From the NCBI RefSeq assembly GCF_030247195.1, contig NC_080670.1, forward strand, positions 35,555,934-35,619,933: 64,000 nucleotides of DNA, given 5' to 3'. The notes beneath the pieces are model-generated. The model saw only the letters and a program-made list of their open reading frames with translations, was not told the DNA's origin and ran no database searches. Each line of letters opens with the position of its first letter. The stretch's first letter is position 1. The DNA is from Topomyia yanbarensis (taxonomy: Eukaryota; Arthropoda; Insecta; Diptera; Culicidae). The translations under genes were made by a program, and so were the position numbers. Positions 1 to 10,268 of this stretch are shown here, piece by piece.

Positions 1-110
1 ATTTTTATAAATTTTGCAGAAGACATGTTGTCTCTGTCACTCATAGTAATCGAGTTATGAGAAGTTCTCTATGGTGAACTCCTTCATTTCCTATTTTTAC
101 TCATAACTTT
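1..110 (-). repeat. dispersed repeat fragment
   Basis: About 90 bp here match the reverse complement of 46921-47010 with scattered differences. Shared landmarks are a block meaning 'tcataactcgatta', a 'gacagagaca' block and 'tcttctgcaaaat'. The two copies lie 47 kb apart in opposite orientation, so this is an interspersed repeat. It is cut by the window edge, so its full length and class are unknown. Confidence 0.6.
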
Positions 111-2032
111 TTTATTTCTGATTTTTCGCATTAATAATATTCTAAGGTATTTTTTATCATCATAAAACTTTTCCGAAGAGAATTCTGTGTAAAGACTTAT
201 AGCTGATTTTGATTTAATTTTGGTCGGTTTTTGAACCCGTGTGACCTCACTATCGGCAAAAATTGTAATTATACTATCAATTATTCTAATAGGACTAGGT
301 TTCACCTACAAAACGAAGGTAAAATTCATACGATAATCTGAACCGAGATGAAATTGTATGTCACTCATTGAAAAATCATTCAATATCAGTGTTAACCTTC
401 CGGTAGACGCACTAGTACACAGAGTGCGCGTCACTCAGGAAATCAAGCGAAAGCGAAACGAAACAATGAAAACAATCTAGCCAATATTTACTAATGACAT
501 TTGTACATTTGGCAACAATGCCACATAATTGAATAACTTTAATTCCAGGAAAATTCTATATCAGCATAGAATCAATTTTTTTCTGTGATTTACAGAAATA
601 TCGCGTGATTTGAATACGGTAGTAGCACGACCCCTCCTCTCCGCAGCACCGCTGCTAGAAACCATTGTCAATTCACAGAATTGCGTACCTTTACTTTGAC
701 ACTCGCCGCCCAATCCGTTAATCTGGACGGCGGCGGTCCCTCTCTCGTTGGCAGATTTATATGTACAGGCAGAGGGGCTGCTACGGCAATTTACGATTCG
801 CCATTTTGGCTCTACCAATATGCAACATGGCTGGAAAAGGCACAAAAAAGATAGAGAGGCTCGACCGATTTGGTCGAATCGGTTGAACCTAAGCTAGACA
901 CCTTTCACGTTTCCAAATCAAGATTTCACCCGAGGTTTGCAATCTGCACTTAAGCATGTTCGTCTCAAACAGTAGGATTCAGGGACAAAACAAAAATCGT
1001 TCTTCCGAACGTGACGAGAATGGCCAAGTGAGTCACCATCATCGTACTGGGAATTTCGCGCGGGTCTGGTGCGATCCTCTTTCGGGTGCGAATGAAGAAG
1101 AAAGCAAAATCAGAGGTGTCAATTGACGGCACGGTTTGAATATTAATTGACCACTCGAGTTGACGAGTACACCGGCCGGAGCCGCAGACCGAGACTGGCC
1201 TCAGTCTTTACCGGATTAGGTGGTGGTATTCGTGTTTGGTAATGGGACGCCACCTTCGCAATGGCCATTTACCATCACCCCTCTGCCATAAACAGTGCCA
1301 AAATGGGGTGGAGATAAGACGAAATTATCCAAAAAAATTTCTGAGTTATGGCTGAGTTGCGTCACTTTGGCGGATTGGATTGTAAACCTTCGAGCAGGCG
1401 AGCGTGATTCTCACCAGAGTCATTCACTTTGTAAGATCTCTAATAACCTGGACCTCATAGTTTGGTCATTCTGCATTTAGAACCTCGATCAGTGTCTTTA
1501 GGAATGTAGCTCTAGTCCAGAAATCCTCTATATTCTAAGAATTTGATGCGGAATCTGTCAAAATAGTATAGAAACAAGATTGCACTATAAAGCTTTGTAT
1601 TCGCCTGAATTTTGAAGCAAGCCGCGCAAACTATTCGAAACCCTTGAAAAAAAACTCCTTCGTTACAGCTATAAATATATTCCCCGAACCCACTGAGCAA
1701 AACTTCCAAGTTCAACAAAGGAAAAACCGTTCAGTTCGTGTAGACGAAAAAAAAGTACCATGCAAAAGCAAACATTAACCTTTCCATTTGGCACAATTGA
1801 AACCGGGATGAACCCCTTCAACGCAGTTCCCATTTCCCGACACAGGAGACAGCTGCGCGGACATTGTCGGTCGCCATTTTGAATAAATTCGTTTATACAG
1901 GCAGCACACATATATAATGTGTACTCTCACTCTTCATTTAGCATTTAGCCCGGGTCTAATGCGAACACCCGATGAGCATATGAGCATAGAAAGCGAAATA
2001 TGTACCGAAAACAAAAAAAAAAGCAACACAAC
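111..2032. other. no gene recognised
   Basis: I see no coherent protein, RNA gene or terminal-repeat structure here. The part at 600-1300 is more GC-balanced and less repetitive than most of the window, which fits conserved intronic or intergenic DNA. Short ORFs are unconvincing. Confidence 0.4.
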
Positions 2033-2036
2033 CACT

Positions 2037-2070
<34 letters not shown>

Positions 2071-2072
2071 GA
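2033..2072. repeat. (CTGA)n microsatellite
   Basis: A run of about nine CTGA units, interrupted once by CAGA near its right end. The flank beyond 2140 is TG-rich. Confidence 0.95.
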
Positions 2073-3363
2073 CGGGGTGCGCGCAATCCGTGTGGAGGGG
2101 ACCGACCGGTACTTTAACAGTAAGATGTGTAGTTGTGATAAGCATCGGTTGGCATTGGTTCGCGCTATCGTGTCTCGGTACCCCCGTGTGCTTGCGTGTA
2201 TGTGTTTGTATGTTTTGTGAACCGAACAATGAACAAACCGAACCGAGCGGGAACCAACAAAAGAAGTGAAATAATGCTAGGGAAAAAAGTCCAAAATCAT
2301 CGATGAGGTATGTAATGCAATGGTACCTTCATTACACACGCACATCCAGTTAAGAGGGAGGAGGATGAAAGGAGAAACGCGACCATATGCTCGAACTCAC
2401 CTCTCGGTCGCTTGGGGTTGATGATTATTATGATGATGAGTATTTTATTTTATTTAGTTTTTTTTTGTTTCGTAAGGGGAAAGATAGGTCCGTGCAGTTT
2501 GCGAAGGGAACAAAAATCGACGGAAATTAAATCATTTTCCGGACACAATCTTTCCCACAATTGAAAAACAAACAGCTAAAGAGCCACCAATAGTGCTTAT
2601 CCGATTCGGTTCTGCTCTTGGTTTTGCTGCAGTGGAGGGAACTGGATGGTTCTGATTGTATTTGAAATCTAAGTCTAGAGTAGAAATGGACGGTCAACGA
2701 TTCGTTTACGTGAAATCAGCCGGACGTTTCGACCTACTAAATTGTTTAGTCTTCATCAGTGGTTTTCCGTTAATTATAACAACAATTATAACCGCACGTG
2801 TAAAACCACCGAGAATGATCGAACAATTTGATAGGTCAAAATGTCCAGTTAAATGCACAGTCTAAATCAATTTTTCACCTAATATAATAAAATATACAAA
2901 TACAACCTACAACTCCACTATTGCTAGCGATGATAAACACAATGCATCAATGTCTAGAAGTTGTGCTGTTTCGAATGTGTTGAACTGTTAACTAAGCAGT
3001 CGATGAGACTCCCGGAATTACCTAAGAATACCAACTTAACGACAAACTGATAGAAAAAAAACCAGTTGTATGGCGGGAATGAAAACACGCAAAAAACATT
3101 CTGGTAAAAAGATTCGAACCTAGCACCTTCATCGTCTTCAGCGATACCGCACAACCAATGGATGACAATAGAGCTGTGATTAAAAAACGGGTAATTCGAG
3201 TAGTACAACCTGTCAGGGTGTAAGTTGAAAAAAAACCCTTCCAGTTTTATTAGTTCATCAGAATTCGACACTAACTTAGTACTAGGACTAAGCTAGCGCC
3301 GGATTGACGCTAGCTCTACAAACTAAAACACTATTTCTAGAGAAAATTTAGAATAGGACGTAA
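2073..3363. other. no gene recognised; possible tRNA-like relic near 3111-3160
   Basis: There is no convincing coding region. On the minus strand, 3111-3120 reads GGTTCGAATC, a match to the pol III B box. Upstream on that strand is TGGTTGTGCGG, only a loose A-box match. A decayed tRNA-derived SINE head is possible but weak. Confidence 0.25.
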
Positions 3364-3564
3364 GTAACAATGAGAGGTTCTCTTTGGGGTCTTTCTCTTC
3401 TGTTCATTACTCGGCCATTTCAACATATACTACCCTACTCTCTGCATAATATTCTAGTAAAAACCGTCGGCTTTCGATATGTACTGGAAAATTAGTGCAA
3501 AGTGTTGTAATGACGTCGTAATAAACGAAAGAGAAAGTAAACAAAGAGAGGCTCTCAATGTTAC
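3364..3564. mobile_element. short TIR MITE, copy 1
   Basis: About 200 bp bounded by inverted repeats. The left end reads GTAACAATGAGAGGTTCTCT; the right end is its imperfect complement (AGAGAGGCTCTCAATGTTAC). The interior shares a 'tgtact..aaaattagtg' block with the copy at 4458-4672. It has no coding capacity. The two copies lie on either side of the foldback element at 3713-4072. Confidence 0.65.
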
Positions 3565-3712
3565 TTTTGTCCTATTGAAAATTTTCTCGATTTGTGTTTT
3601 TGAGCAAACCCCCGTGATGTCCCACAAATCGGTCCATGGCTCCCTGTATGAATGTATAAATATAAGTATAAATTTAGGCTCACTGCAGGTTTATCTCTAC
3701 TACCATGCGAAG

Positions 3713-4072
3713 CCTAGAAAAGTTGGATTTGAATATTTCGTGTTCCACTCGTTAGTAACTAACACCAACTTGCTGTCAGTTAGACTATGTTTCCAAAATA
3801 ACACCAAATTGGCGCCAGATAGACACTAAATCCAAACAGGTCACACAACATATGTGAACGCCCAAAGTAACTGGTTGGTACCGAGTGATACAAAAGAGAC
3901 AACACTCGGTACCAGCCAGTTGCTTTAGATAAATATGTTGTGTGAACGCTTTGACTTTAGTGTCTAACTGATGCCAATTTGCTTTTAGTTTAGATATATA
4001 GTCGAACTGACAGCAAGTTGGTGTCAGTTACTGACGAGTGGACCACGAAACATTCAAATCCAAATTTTCCAA
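3713..4072. mobile_element. foldback (palindromic) MITE, family F, full copy
   Basis: A 360-bp imperfect palindrome. The left arm reads outside-in through 'gttggatttgaat', 'ccactcg' and 'caccaacttgctgtcagtta'. The right arm returns the complement, including TGACAGCAAGTTGGTGTCAG at about 4008 and 'cgagtgga'. The centre near 3890 has 'ggtaccgagtg' facing 'cactcggtacc'. Related copies are at 45283-45600 (full) and 42055-42250 (right half). It has no coding capacity. Confidence 0.75.
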
Positions 4073-4457
4073 GTTGGGTGTTGTGCTGTCATGCGCCAAT
4101 TGGTCATCCATTTTTTTTCCATGGGAAAAATAGACATTGCATACGAAGTCTAGTTTGTAAAGGCAATGGACGACGTATTTTTTCTTTCCAATTATTACAC
4201 GAAAACCGGTTCGGATGGTGGGTAGCTTTTTTAGGGATTAGGTAATTGAATCCATCGATATTATACAATAATCCGAAGAAATAAATTTATTATCAAAAAA
4301 CCATCGAACATCATCAAAAAACCATCAAAAAACAATCGATTCACAACACATTTGACCAAAACTTGTTCATATTTGATTGCAGAACAGTTCATGTAAACTT
4401 CAACCGCAAATCTTAAACTGAATATTTGTAGGGCTTTTATTCAAAACGTCATATTTA

Positions 4458-4672
4458 CCAATAAGAGATTCTCATTGTTTACTTTCGATTCCGTTAATAA
4501 TTCGGTCGATTTTATCCCTCAGCTCTTGGCTTCGGTACATTTATCCATCAGCTCTTGGCATAACATGCTAGTCAAAACAACCGTCTTTCGACCTGTACTG
4601 TAAAATTAGTGAAAAGTGCTATAGTACAACCGAGAAAATCTATAGAGAATGTAAACAGAGTCTCTCATTGCT
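4458..4672. mobile_element. short TIR MITE, copy 2
   Basis: A diverged relative of 3364-3564. Its inverted ends are 'ataagagattctcattgttt' and 'gtaaacagagtctctcattg', and it has the same central 'tgtactgtaaaattagtg' block. Divergence suggests old insertions. Confidence 0.55.
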
Positions 4673-5628
4673 AGATATAACGCTTTGAAAAAAAGCTCTA
4701 GATTTGTAAAATCAGTTCTCGCTAGGTGTTTGAAGGTGTCGGACGACGCATTTATTCGAGGAATAGTATATAAAGTTTGGTATACAGAGAAGGCAATTAT
4801 TAGGGAAAGAGATCTGGTTGATGGATTGCTGACTATTTTGCATATTATTGGAATAGAATCATCAATCATAGTTGCCGGTTATATTTCGGTTTCGGTTATA
4901 TTTCGAGCTCTAAAAGTGGGATATATTTACCAAATTTCTTGCAAGTGTCTTCGGAAAAGTTGCAGAGCAAGCTTTTGCAAACAACTTTGCCGAAGACATA
5001 AAGTCCTTATCTATAATGTCTTCAACATTATTGCTGGTTGTCTGTAGATGGATTCTTTTAAAGCCAATTCATTACTATAACTTTTAAATATCATTCTGAC
5101 AAGTTCGGTATGTTTCGTAAAACGATTTGAATTACCAAAACGAACAACTTTCTATGTTACAACAATTAGAGATTATGTCGTGTATTTTCAAAGTAATTTG
5201 GCAATTTTTGAAAAATAAAATGTTAAATGTTTTCGGACTATTAATAAATATAGCAAGGTTTGTCATTTTCTGCTATATGATTTTCGTGATTAATCCTCCT
5301 ATGAGTGGAGTTTTTTAACTTAATTTGTTCTGCTAAAAGAAATGAGCTAACGTTTTTAGAAAAGTTGTGTAGATTGCTTCCACGAATGTATTTGCTGAAT
5401 AAATTAAGTCTCTTCTTTTAATGCTTAAAAAGTTATAGTGCGTTATATCCGGATGATCACCGAAAACATTTTTTAAAATAACATTTCAATTATTATTCCT
5501 ACGGGTTTCATATATTCTACAAAGTTGTTTCAGTCGTCAAAATACACAGTTTTCATTAACGCACAATTTTTCCTATCTCGTGTATTTTCGAAGGTTTTTT
5601 GAAAAACAATATTTTTTTTTAAATCATC
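4673..5628. other. no gene recognised
   Basis: AT-rich DNA. It contains 'aaagttg' next to 'gaagac'-type words (about 4940-5030 and 5360) like those in several repeats elsewhere in the window, so it is probably old transposon remnant. I see no terminal repeats or coding signal. Confidence 0.35.
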
Positions 5629-5630
5629 TA

Positions 5631-6125
5631 GATAGGGTGGGTGCTCCTATAGTTGAGGTGTACTAATAGTTGCAGTAGTGGGTTATACGCCTGACTAAGA
5701 TACCAACCATCAACAAATATTTTTTTATCGATTCATCGCACTAAAATTATGCGACAATAAAACTGTTATCCTTGAAATTTGCTCAAATAACTATTGAAAA
5801 AAATTATTTTCTTAGAATTTTGAGCTCCCTTGCACCTATAGTTGATGTAGTGTACCTATAGTTGCAAGTCCCATAAGAAAGCAATGGGATTTGCAACAAT
5901 AGGAACCGAAATTAGCGATTGCACCACTATTGGTACATGTGTTCCTATAGTGGTACAAGCGGTTTTGAATACATAAATTGGTTACTAAGCCATCTTTATA
6001 TTTTTCCTATGAAGTAGGGACTGAAAGCTTTCGTTTAATGTATTAACATTGCCCATAGGTCTATTAATCGATTTTTTATCAAAAGTTTTCCTTAAGCATG
6101 CGACTATTGGTACATCCACCCTATC
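5631..6125. mobile_element. TA-flanked MITE (Tc1/mariner type)
   Basis: A 495-bp element with 25-bp imperfect terminal inverted repeats, GATAGGGTGGGTGCTCC... at the left and the complement of GATAGGGTGGATGTACC... at the right. TA dinucleotides flank both sides (5629-5630 and 6126-6127). The interior repeats the words 'cctatagttg' and 'ctattggtac' in both orientations. It has no transposase. The TA duplication fits the Tc1/mariner superfamily. Confidence 0.75.
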
Positions 6126-6132
6126 TATCTAT

Positions 6133-6206
6133 ATAAATTTCACTTGTCTCTCGTTGTCTCCAGTAGAGTTTTCTATTGGAGACAACGAGAAACAAGTGAA
6201 ATTTAT
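6133..6206. repeat. short near-perfect hairpin
   Basis: Two 30-nt arms (6133-6162 and 6177-6206) are reverse complements with one mismatch, separated by a 14-nt loop. It starts 7 bp after the MITE at 5631-6125. Transcribed, it would form a stable 74-nt stem-loop. Confidence 0.85.
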
Positions 6207-6749
6207 GGATTTTTATAGTGTTGTAGCATTTTTAAATGCAGCTACAGCTGGCTACTCGTTTTTGCCTGTTCAAAAGTTATTACTTTTATAACTTTAGCTA
6301 ATTTTACCGAAAAATATCCAATAACTTCTAAAAAGGGAGGGATAGGCCAACGATCTCTTCTGAGAAAGATATGTATCTAGGTAAGACGAATAACTTTCTG
6401 GGACGTGATGAAGCTTTATCTACAATATGAAAGGAGTTATGTTCGAAAAAAAGATTTGAAGGGCTTATTCACAAACAACGGTCAATAACTTCGAGTGTAC
6501 TATTAATAGAGATTTTTGGTCTTCAGTAAAGATGTTCGCAAAAGCAAGTTCATTAACATTTTTGAAGTCTGCATCTTGTTTTTCATACATTGAAAAAAAT
6601 TGTAGCAAATATCTCACTTCAAAGGGGATTAATCACTATAACTATATCAGCAAAATGAAGATGTTGGATCATCATAAAACATCCTAGAATACATCGTTGC
6701 TGTACGCTTTACCGTTTTCGCGACGATAATTTTTCGCGCGTGTATGGCA
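6207..6749. other. no gene recognised
   Basis: AT-rich DNA with no terminal repeats or coding signal that I can defend. Confidence 0.35.
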
Positions 6750-8128
6750 TCCGGATAATAAATGGAACCAAAGATCAAGTGACCTAAAGATTCGAAGATC
6801 CTGAGATTCAAAGTTTCAATAATGATAAGATCCAAATAGCTAAAGATTTAAAGATGCGGTAGGACAGAGATATAGAGATCCCAAGAGCCAAACATTCAGA
6901 GATCAAAAGATTCAAGGTCTGAAGATATTTCTTCAAGATAAAAATATTAAAAGATCTTAAGATCTAAGTATACAAAAATTGGTGAATGAAAAAAAATCCA
7001 TGTGTGAAAAAATAAAAAAAAAGATGCAAATAAACAACAATCTAAAAATACGAAGATTTGACGATCGAAAAATCCAAAGATGTAAAGATCCCAACAATCT
7101 ATGATCTATAGATCCAAAGCCGGCGAAGATACTTCCATCAAAAGGTACAAAGATCCAAAAATGAAAAGATCCCAAGATCCAAACAAGAAAGATCCAAATA
7201 TTCGAAAATGTAAAGATCCAAAGGTCCAGAAATATAAAGAGCTTGAGCTTGTGCGACCACCCCTGGCTGCTACTCTGTTATCGATCTGGACTAGCTGAAG
7301 TTGCACAGAGAATAAGTAGATAATTATGCTTGGGAATAGCGAAACATCTTTCAATGTGCAACTCCTGGTAATCCTAAAGTATTGATCAATACCGGCGCCG
7401 GCCAGGCCCGAACGTAGATCGCGGAAGGAAAGGAAAGGAATGGTTAGTCCGATACTTGCTTTTGCTAGAGGCCGTATATACTACTGCGCACTCCACAAGT
7501 ATCACAGGCAAATTGGAATGAGTGGCGGCCACGCTTACCACTCAACCACCGGCGCCGTCCCAAAGGTCCAGAAATATAAAGATGCCAATAACCAAACATT
7601 CAGGGATCGAGTGACCCAAAGATCGAAAGATTCGAAGACTCGAAATTCAAAAGATCCGAACAACTAAAGATCCGTTGATGCAAAGATCTGAAGGTTCAAT
7701 AATATAAGGATCCAATAAAAAATCTATAGATCCAGATTTGAACGTGTAATGATTTGAAAATCCAAAGGTTGAAAAATCCAAATATAAAAAGATCCAAAGA
7801 TCTATAAATAGCAAGAATATCCAAAGATCTATTAACCTAAAGATCATAAAATCCAAAAAATCTAAAATCTAGTGATACAAGAGTCGATAGATTCAAAGAG
7901 CCAAACAAGTCAGAGCCAATAATACAAAGATTCACACGTTTAAATATCCGTAAGTGAAAAGATCGAAAAATCTAATGAAAAAAACTATGCTATTCTGCAA
8001 AATGCTGACGATGCTGGTCCAAAAGTGCAATGATTCGAAAATCCTAAGCTTTAACAGGCCATGAACCGAAAGATCCAAAGATTTGAAAAAGCCGGAGGGT
8101 CAAACGATCCAATGGATCAAAAATCAGA
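6750..8128. repeat. degenerate AAAGATCC-type array
   Basis: This stretch is dominated by variants of AAAGATCCA, AAAGATTC and AAAGATCG at roughly 9-13 bp spacing, with no fixed period. It looks like a decayed minisatellite. It is interrupted at 7241-7559 by a SINE insertion whose target duplication is made of array sequence, so the array is older than that insertion. Short ORFs are by-products. Confidence 0.75.
7241..7559 (-). mobile_element. tRNA-headed SINE, family S, copy A (internally deleted)
   Basis: On the minus strand it starts GACGGCGCCGGTGGTTGAGT (tRNA-like A box TGGTTGAGTGG) and ends in a CAAGCTCAAGC tail at 7241. It is flanked by perfect 23-bp direct repeats (7218-7240 and 7560-7582). 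Compared with copy B (42533-43076) it lacks about 225 bp between 'cacag' and 'aattgg', including the B box, with a short microhomology at the junction. Confidence 0.85.
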
Positions 8129-8151
8129 AAAACTTTAATTTCCGATATGGA

Positions 8152-8620
8152 CGATGGTTGAGTGGTAAGCGTGACCGCCACTCATTCCAGTTGGCCTGGG
8201 CTCAATTCCAACCGTTCGTTCGTTCAAATTTTTCTGAGGTGAAAAAATCTGTGGTCACGTCTTCCTTCGGAAGGGAAGTAAAGCCGTTGGTCCCCGCCGG
8301 TTCATGAGTTGATGGATCGATTTCTAGTCCAGATAGTGTAGTCACCTCTCTGGCGTCGGTAAAGAAGAAGTGTACTGCAACTTCTATACTCTTACTAATA
8401 CTTTCGCGATCTACGTTCGGACCTTCCGCGATCTACGTTCGGGCCTGGCCTGCGCCGGTATTGATCATTAAACACTTCAGGATTACCAGGAGTTGCACAT
8501 TGAAAAATGTTGCGCTACTCCCAAGCATTAGTATCTACTTATTCCCTGTGCAACTGCAGCTAGTCCAGATCGATAACGGAGTAGCAGCCAGGGGTGGTCG
8601 CACAAGCTCAAGCTCAAACT
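8152..8620 (+). mobile_element. tRNA-headed SINE, family S, copy C
   Basis: This copy is in the opposite orientation to copy A, 600 bp away. The A box TGGTTGAGTGG is at 8155-8165, a B-box-like GGCTCAATTCC at 8199-8209, and the CAAGCT-type tail ends near 8620. Imperfect direct repeats of about 23 bp flank it (8129-8151 and 8621-8643, about 19 of 23 matching), so it is older than copies A and B. A 'cgcgatctacgttcgg' word is locally duplicated at about 8406 and 8429. Confidence 0.8.
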
Positions 8621-8643
8621 AAAACTTATAATTCCAATATGGA

Positions 8644-9920
8644 ATTAAGGTTTTCCCTGAGACAGAATAAACAACTGGTCATTCGTTGATCTTATAACGG
8701 CGTAAAAAATTCCGATGGTCTGCATAAATAGAGCTTTCGTGTCTTCAACAAAGTTGTTTCAACATTCTCGACATTCAACATTAACATTCTCAACAAATTT
8801 AATGTAGACGCAGCGCTTATAAATATTTGTTCTGAAGAAGAAATTCTCGATAATAGCTTTTTAAGGGATTAATCAGTACAATTATTTTTTCAAGAGATTC
8901 GTTTTGTGTAATATAAAATATCTTCGCCTTCATTAGGCTTCTATAGTTGGTGGATAACACGGTTTTTTAGAATTTCATTTTTTTTTCAAATGCTCCAAAA
9001 CCGATTCTGACATACCAGAGACAAACGGAAATCGCCCTTTTTCATCACTTTGCTTCTACTTTCCGAAAAACAATGTGCGATCTCTGCATACTCAAGTTGT
9101 TGTTTTTTCGAATGTAAGTATTGAAACCCTTTTGCCCAACTTTTTTCTAGCGCATACAGGGTTGGAAACTAGTTTTGCTTCACACTGTTTGACGGGTACG
9201 AATAATTTGTTTTTTTTTAAGGAAGATGCTTCTGGTGCAGTGCTAGAAGCTGCTCATTTTTTACCTTCCGAAGCCTAATAAAATTGTTCTAAAAGTTTTA
9301 GAGTCGTTGAATTTCATGGAAAAGATGGTCGAATACAATTTAAATTGATTAGTTTTATTAATTTTCAAAAATATTTCAAGACAACGAAGATATACCATCA
9401 TATCGATTTACACCGTTAAATGAAACTGTCCCTGGCAGCACTGATCAGGTGGAATCCAATCAAAGTAATTACGATAAATTCAGTTATACTGCTAATATTG
9501 TTAACTGGTAGAGCTCAAATGAAAGGAAATATTCTCAGTTATTAGCCTAACTTGGCTTTGCGACCAAATCTCACATAATTAAGAAGACATAACTGTTCAA
9601 AAATATTCATAAACAACATGGGCTTTTCATCTTAAAACGATTACAAAAATGTACTCAACAATTTAATTGATATTTGCTCTCAAAGACAGATGAAGCGAAA
9701 GCTCAACACAATACAGTTCAAAATTCAGTCAAAATAAGCATATTTTGTAATCAATAAAATAAGTAATAAATATTCCTGATTTGTCTATATGTATAGAAAC
9801 AACTTTTATTTTTCATTAACACCTTTTCTTTATTTTTTCCTATAATCTGTTAAAAAAACATACTGTCAAACCCAAGACCCTCCGTTCCACCAATTTCGAT
9901 TCTCGCAACAGGAATAGGAA
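8644..9920. other. no gene recognised
   Basis: AT-rich, probably old transposon debris. At 8742-8757 there is 'gtcttcaacaaagttg', a word that recurs in several other repeats of this window. I see no coding region. Confidence 0.35.
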
Positions 9921-9923
9921 TAA

Positions 9924-10225
9924 GGGATCATCCATAAATGACGTAGCATTATATGGGGGAGGGGGGAGTTTTGTATTTTGTGATGATGTGTGACGACAGG
10001 GGGTAGGGGGTCATGTCATGCTACGTAGCTGTATTAAAGGAGAATAACTAACATCGTTTTTATTTTTTTTAAATTTTACGGGGACAAGGGGGGGGGGGGG
10101 AGAATTACCGTCAAGCTACGTAATTACCAGGGGGGGTATGCAGTGGTTTGTGACGAAATGCTACGATGGGGGAGGGGGGTATTAAAAATTACTCAAAAAA
10201 TGCTACGTCATTTATGGATCGTCCC
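9924..10225. mobile_element. TIR MITE with TAA target duplication, copy 1
   Basis: A 302-bp element with 25-bp terminal inverted repeats differing at two positions (left end GGGATCATCCATAAATGACG). TAA lies on both sides (9921-9923 and 10226-10228). The interior is G-rich on the plus strand, with runs of G at 9957-9966 and 10088-10099. A three-base TWA duplication is seen in PIF/Harbinger elements, but I cannot confirm the superfamily. A truncated copy lies at 34468-34600. Confidence 0.8.
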
Positions 10226-10268
10226 TAACGGTCCTTTGTCCACGTACTTGCTGCAACCGAAATATCTA

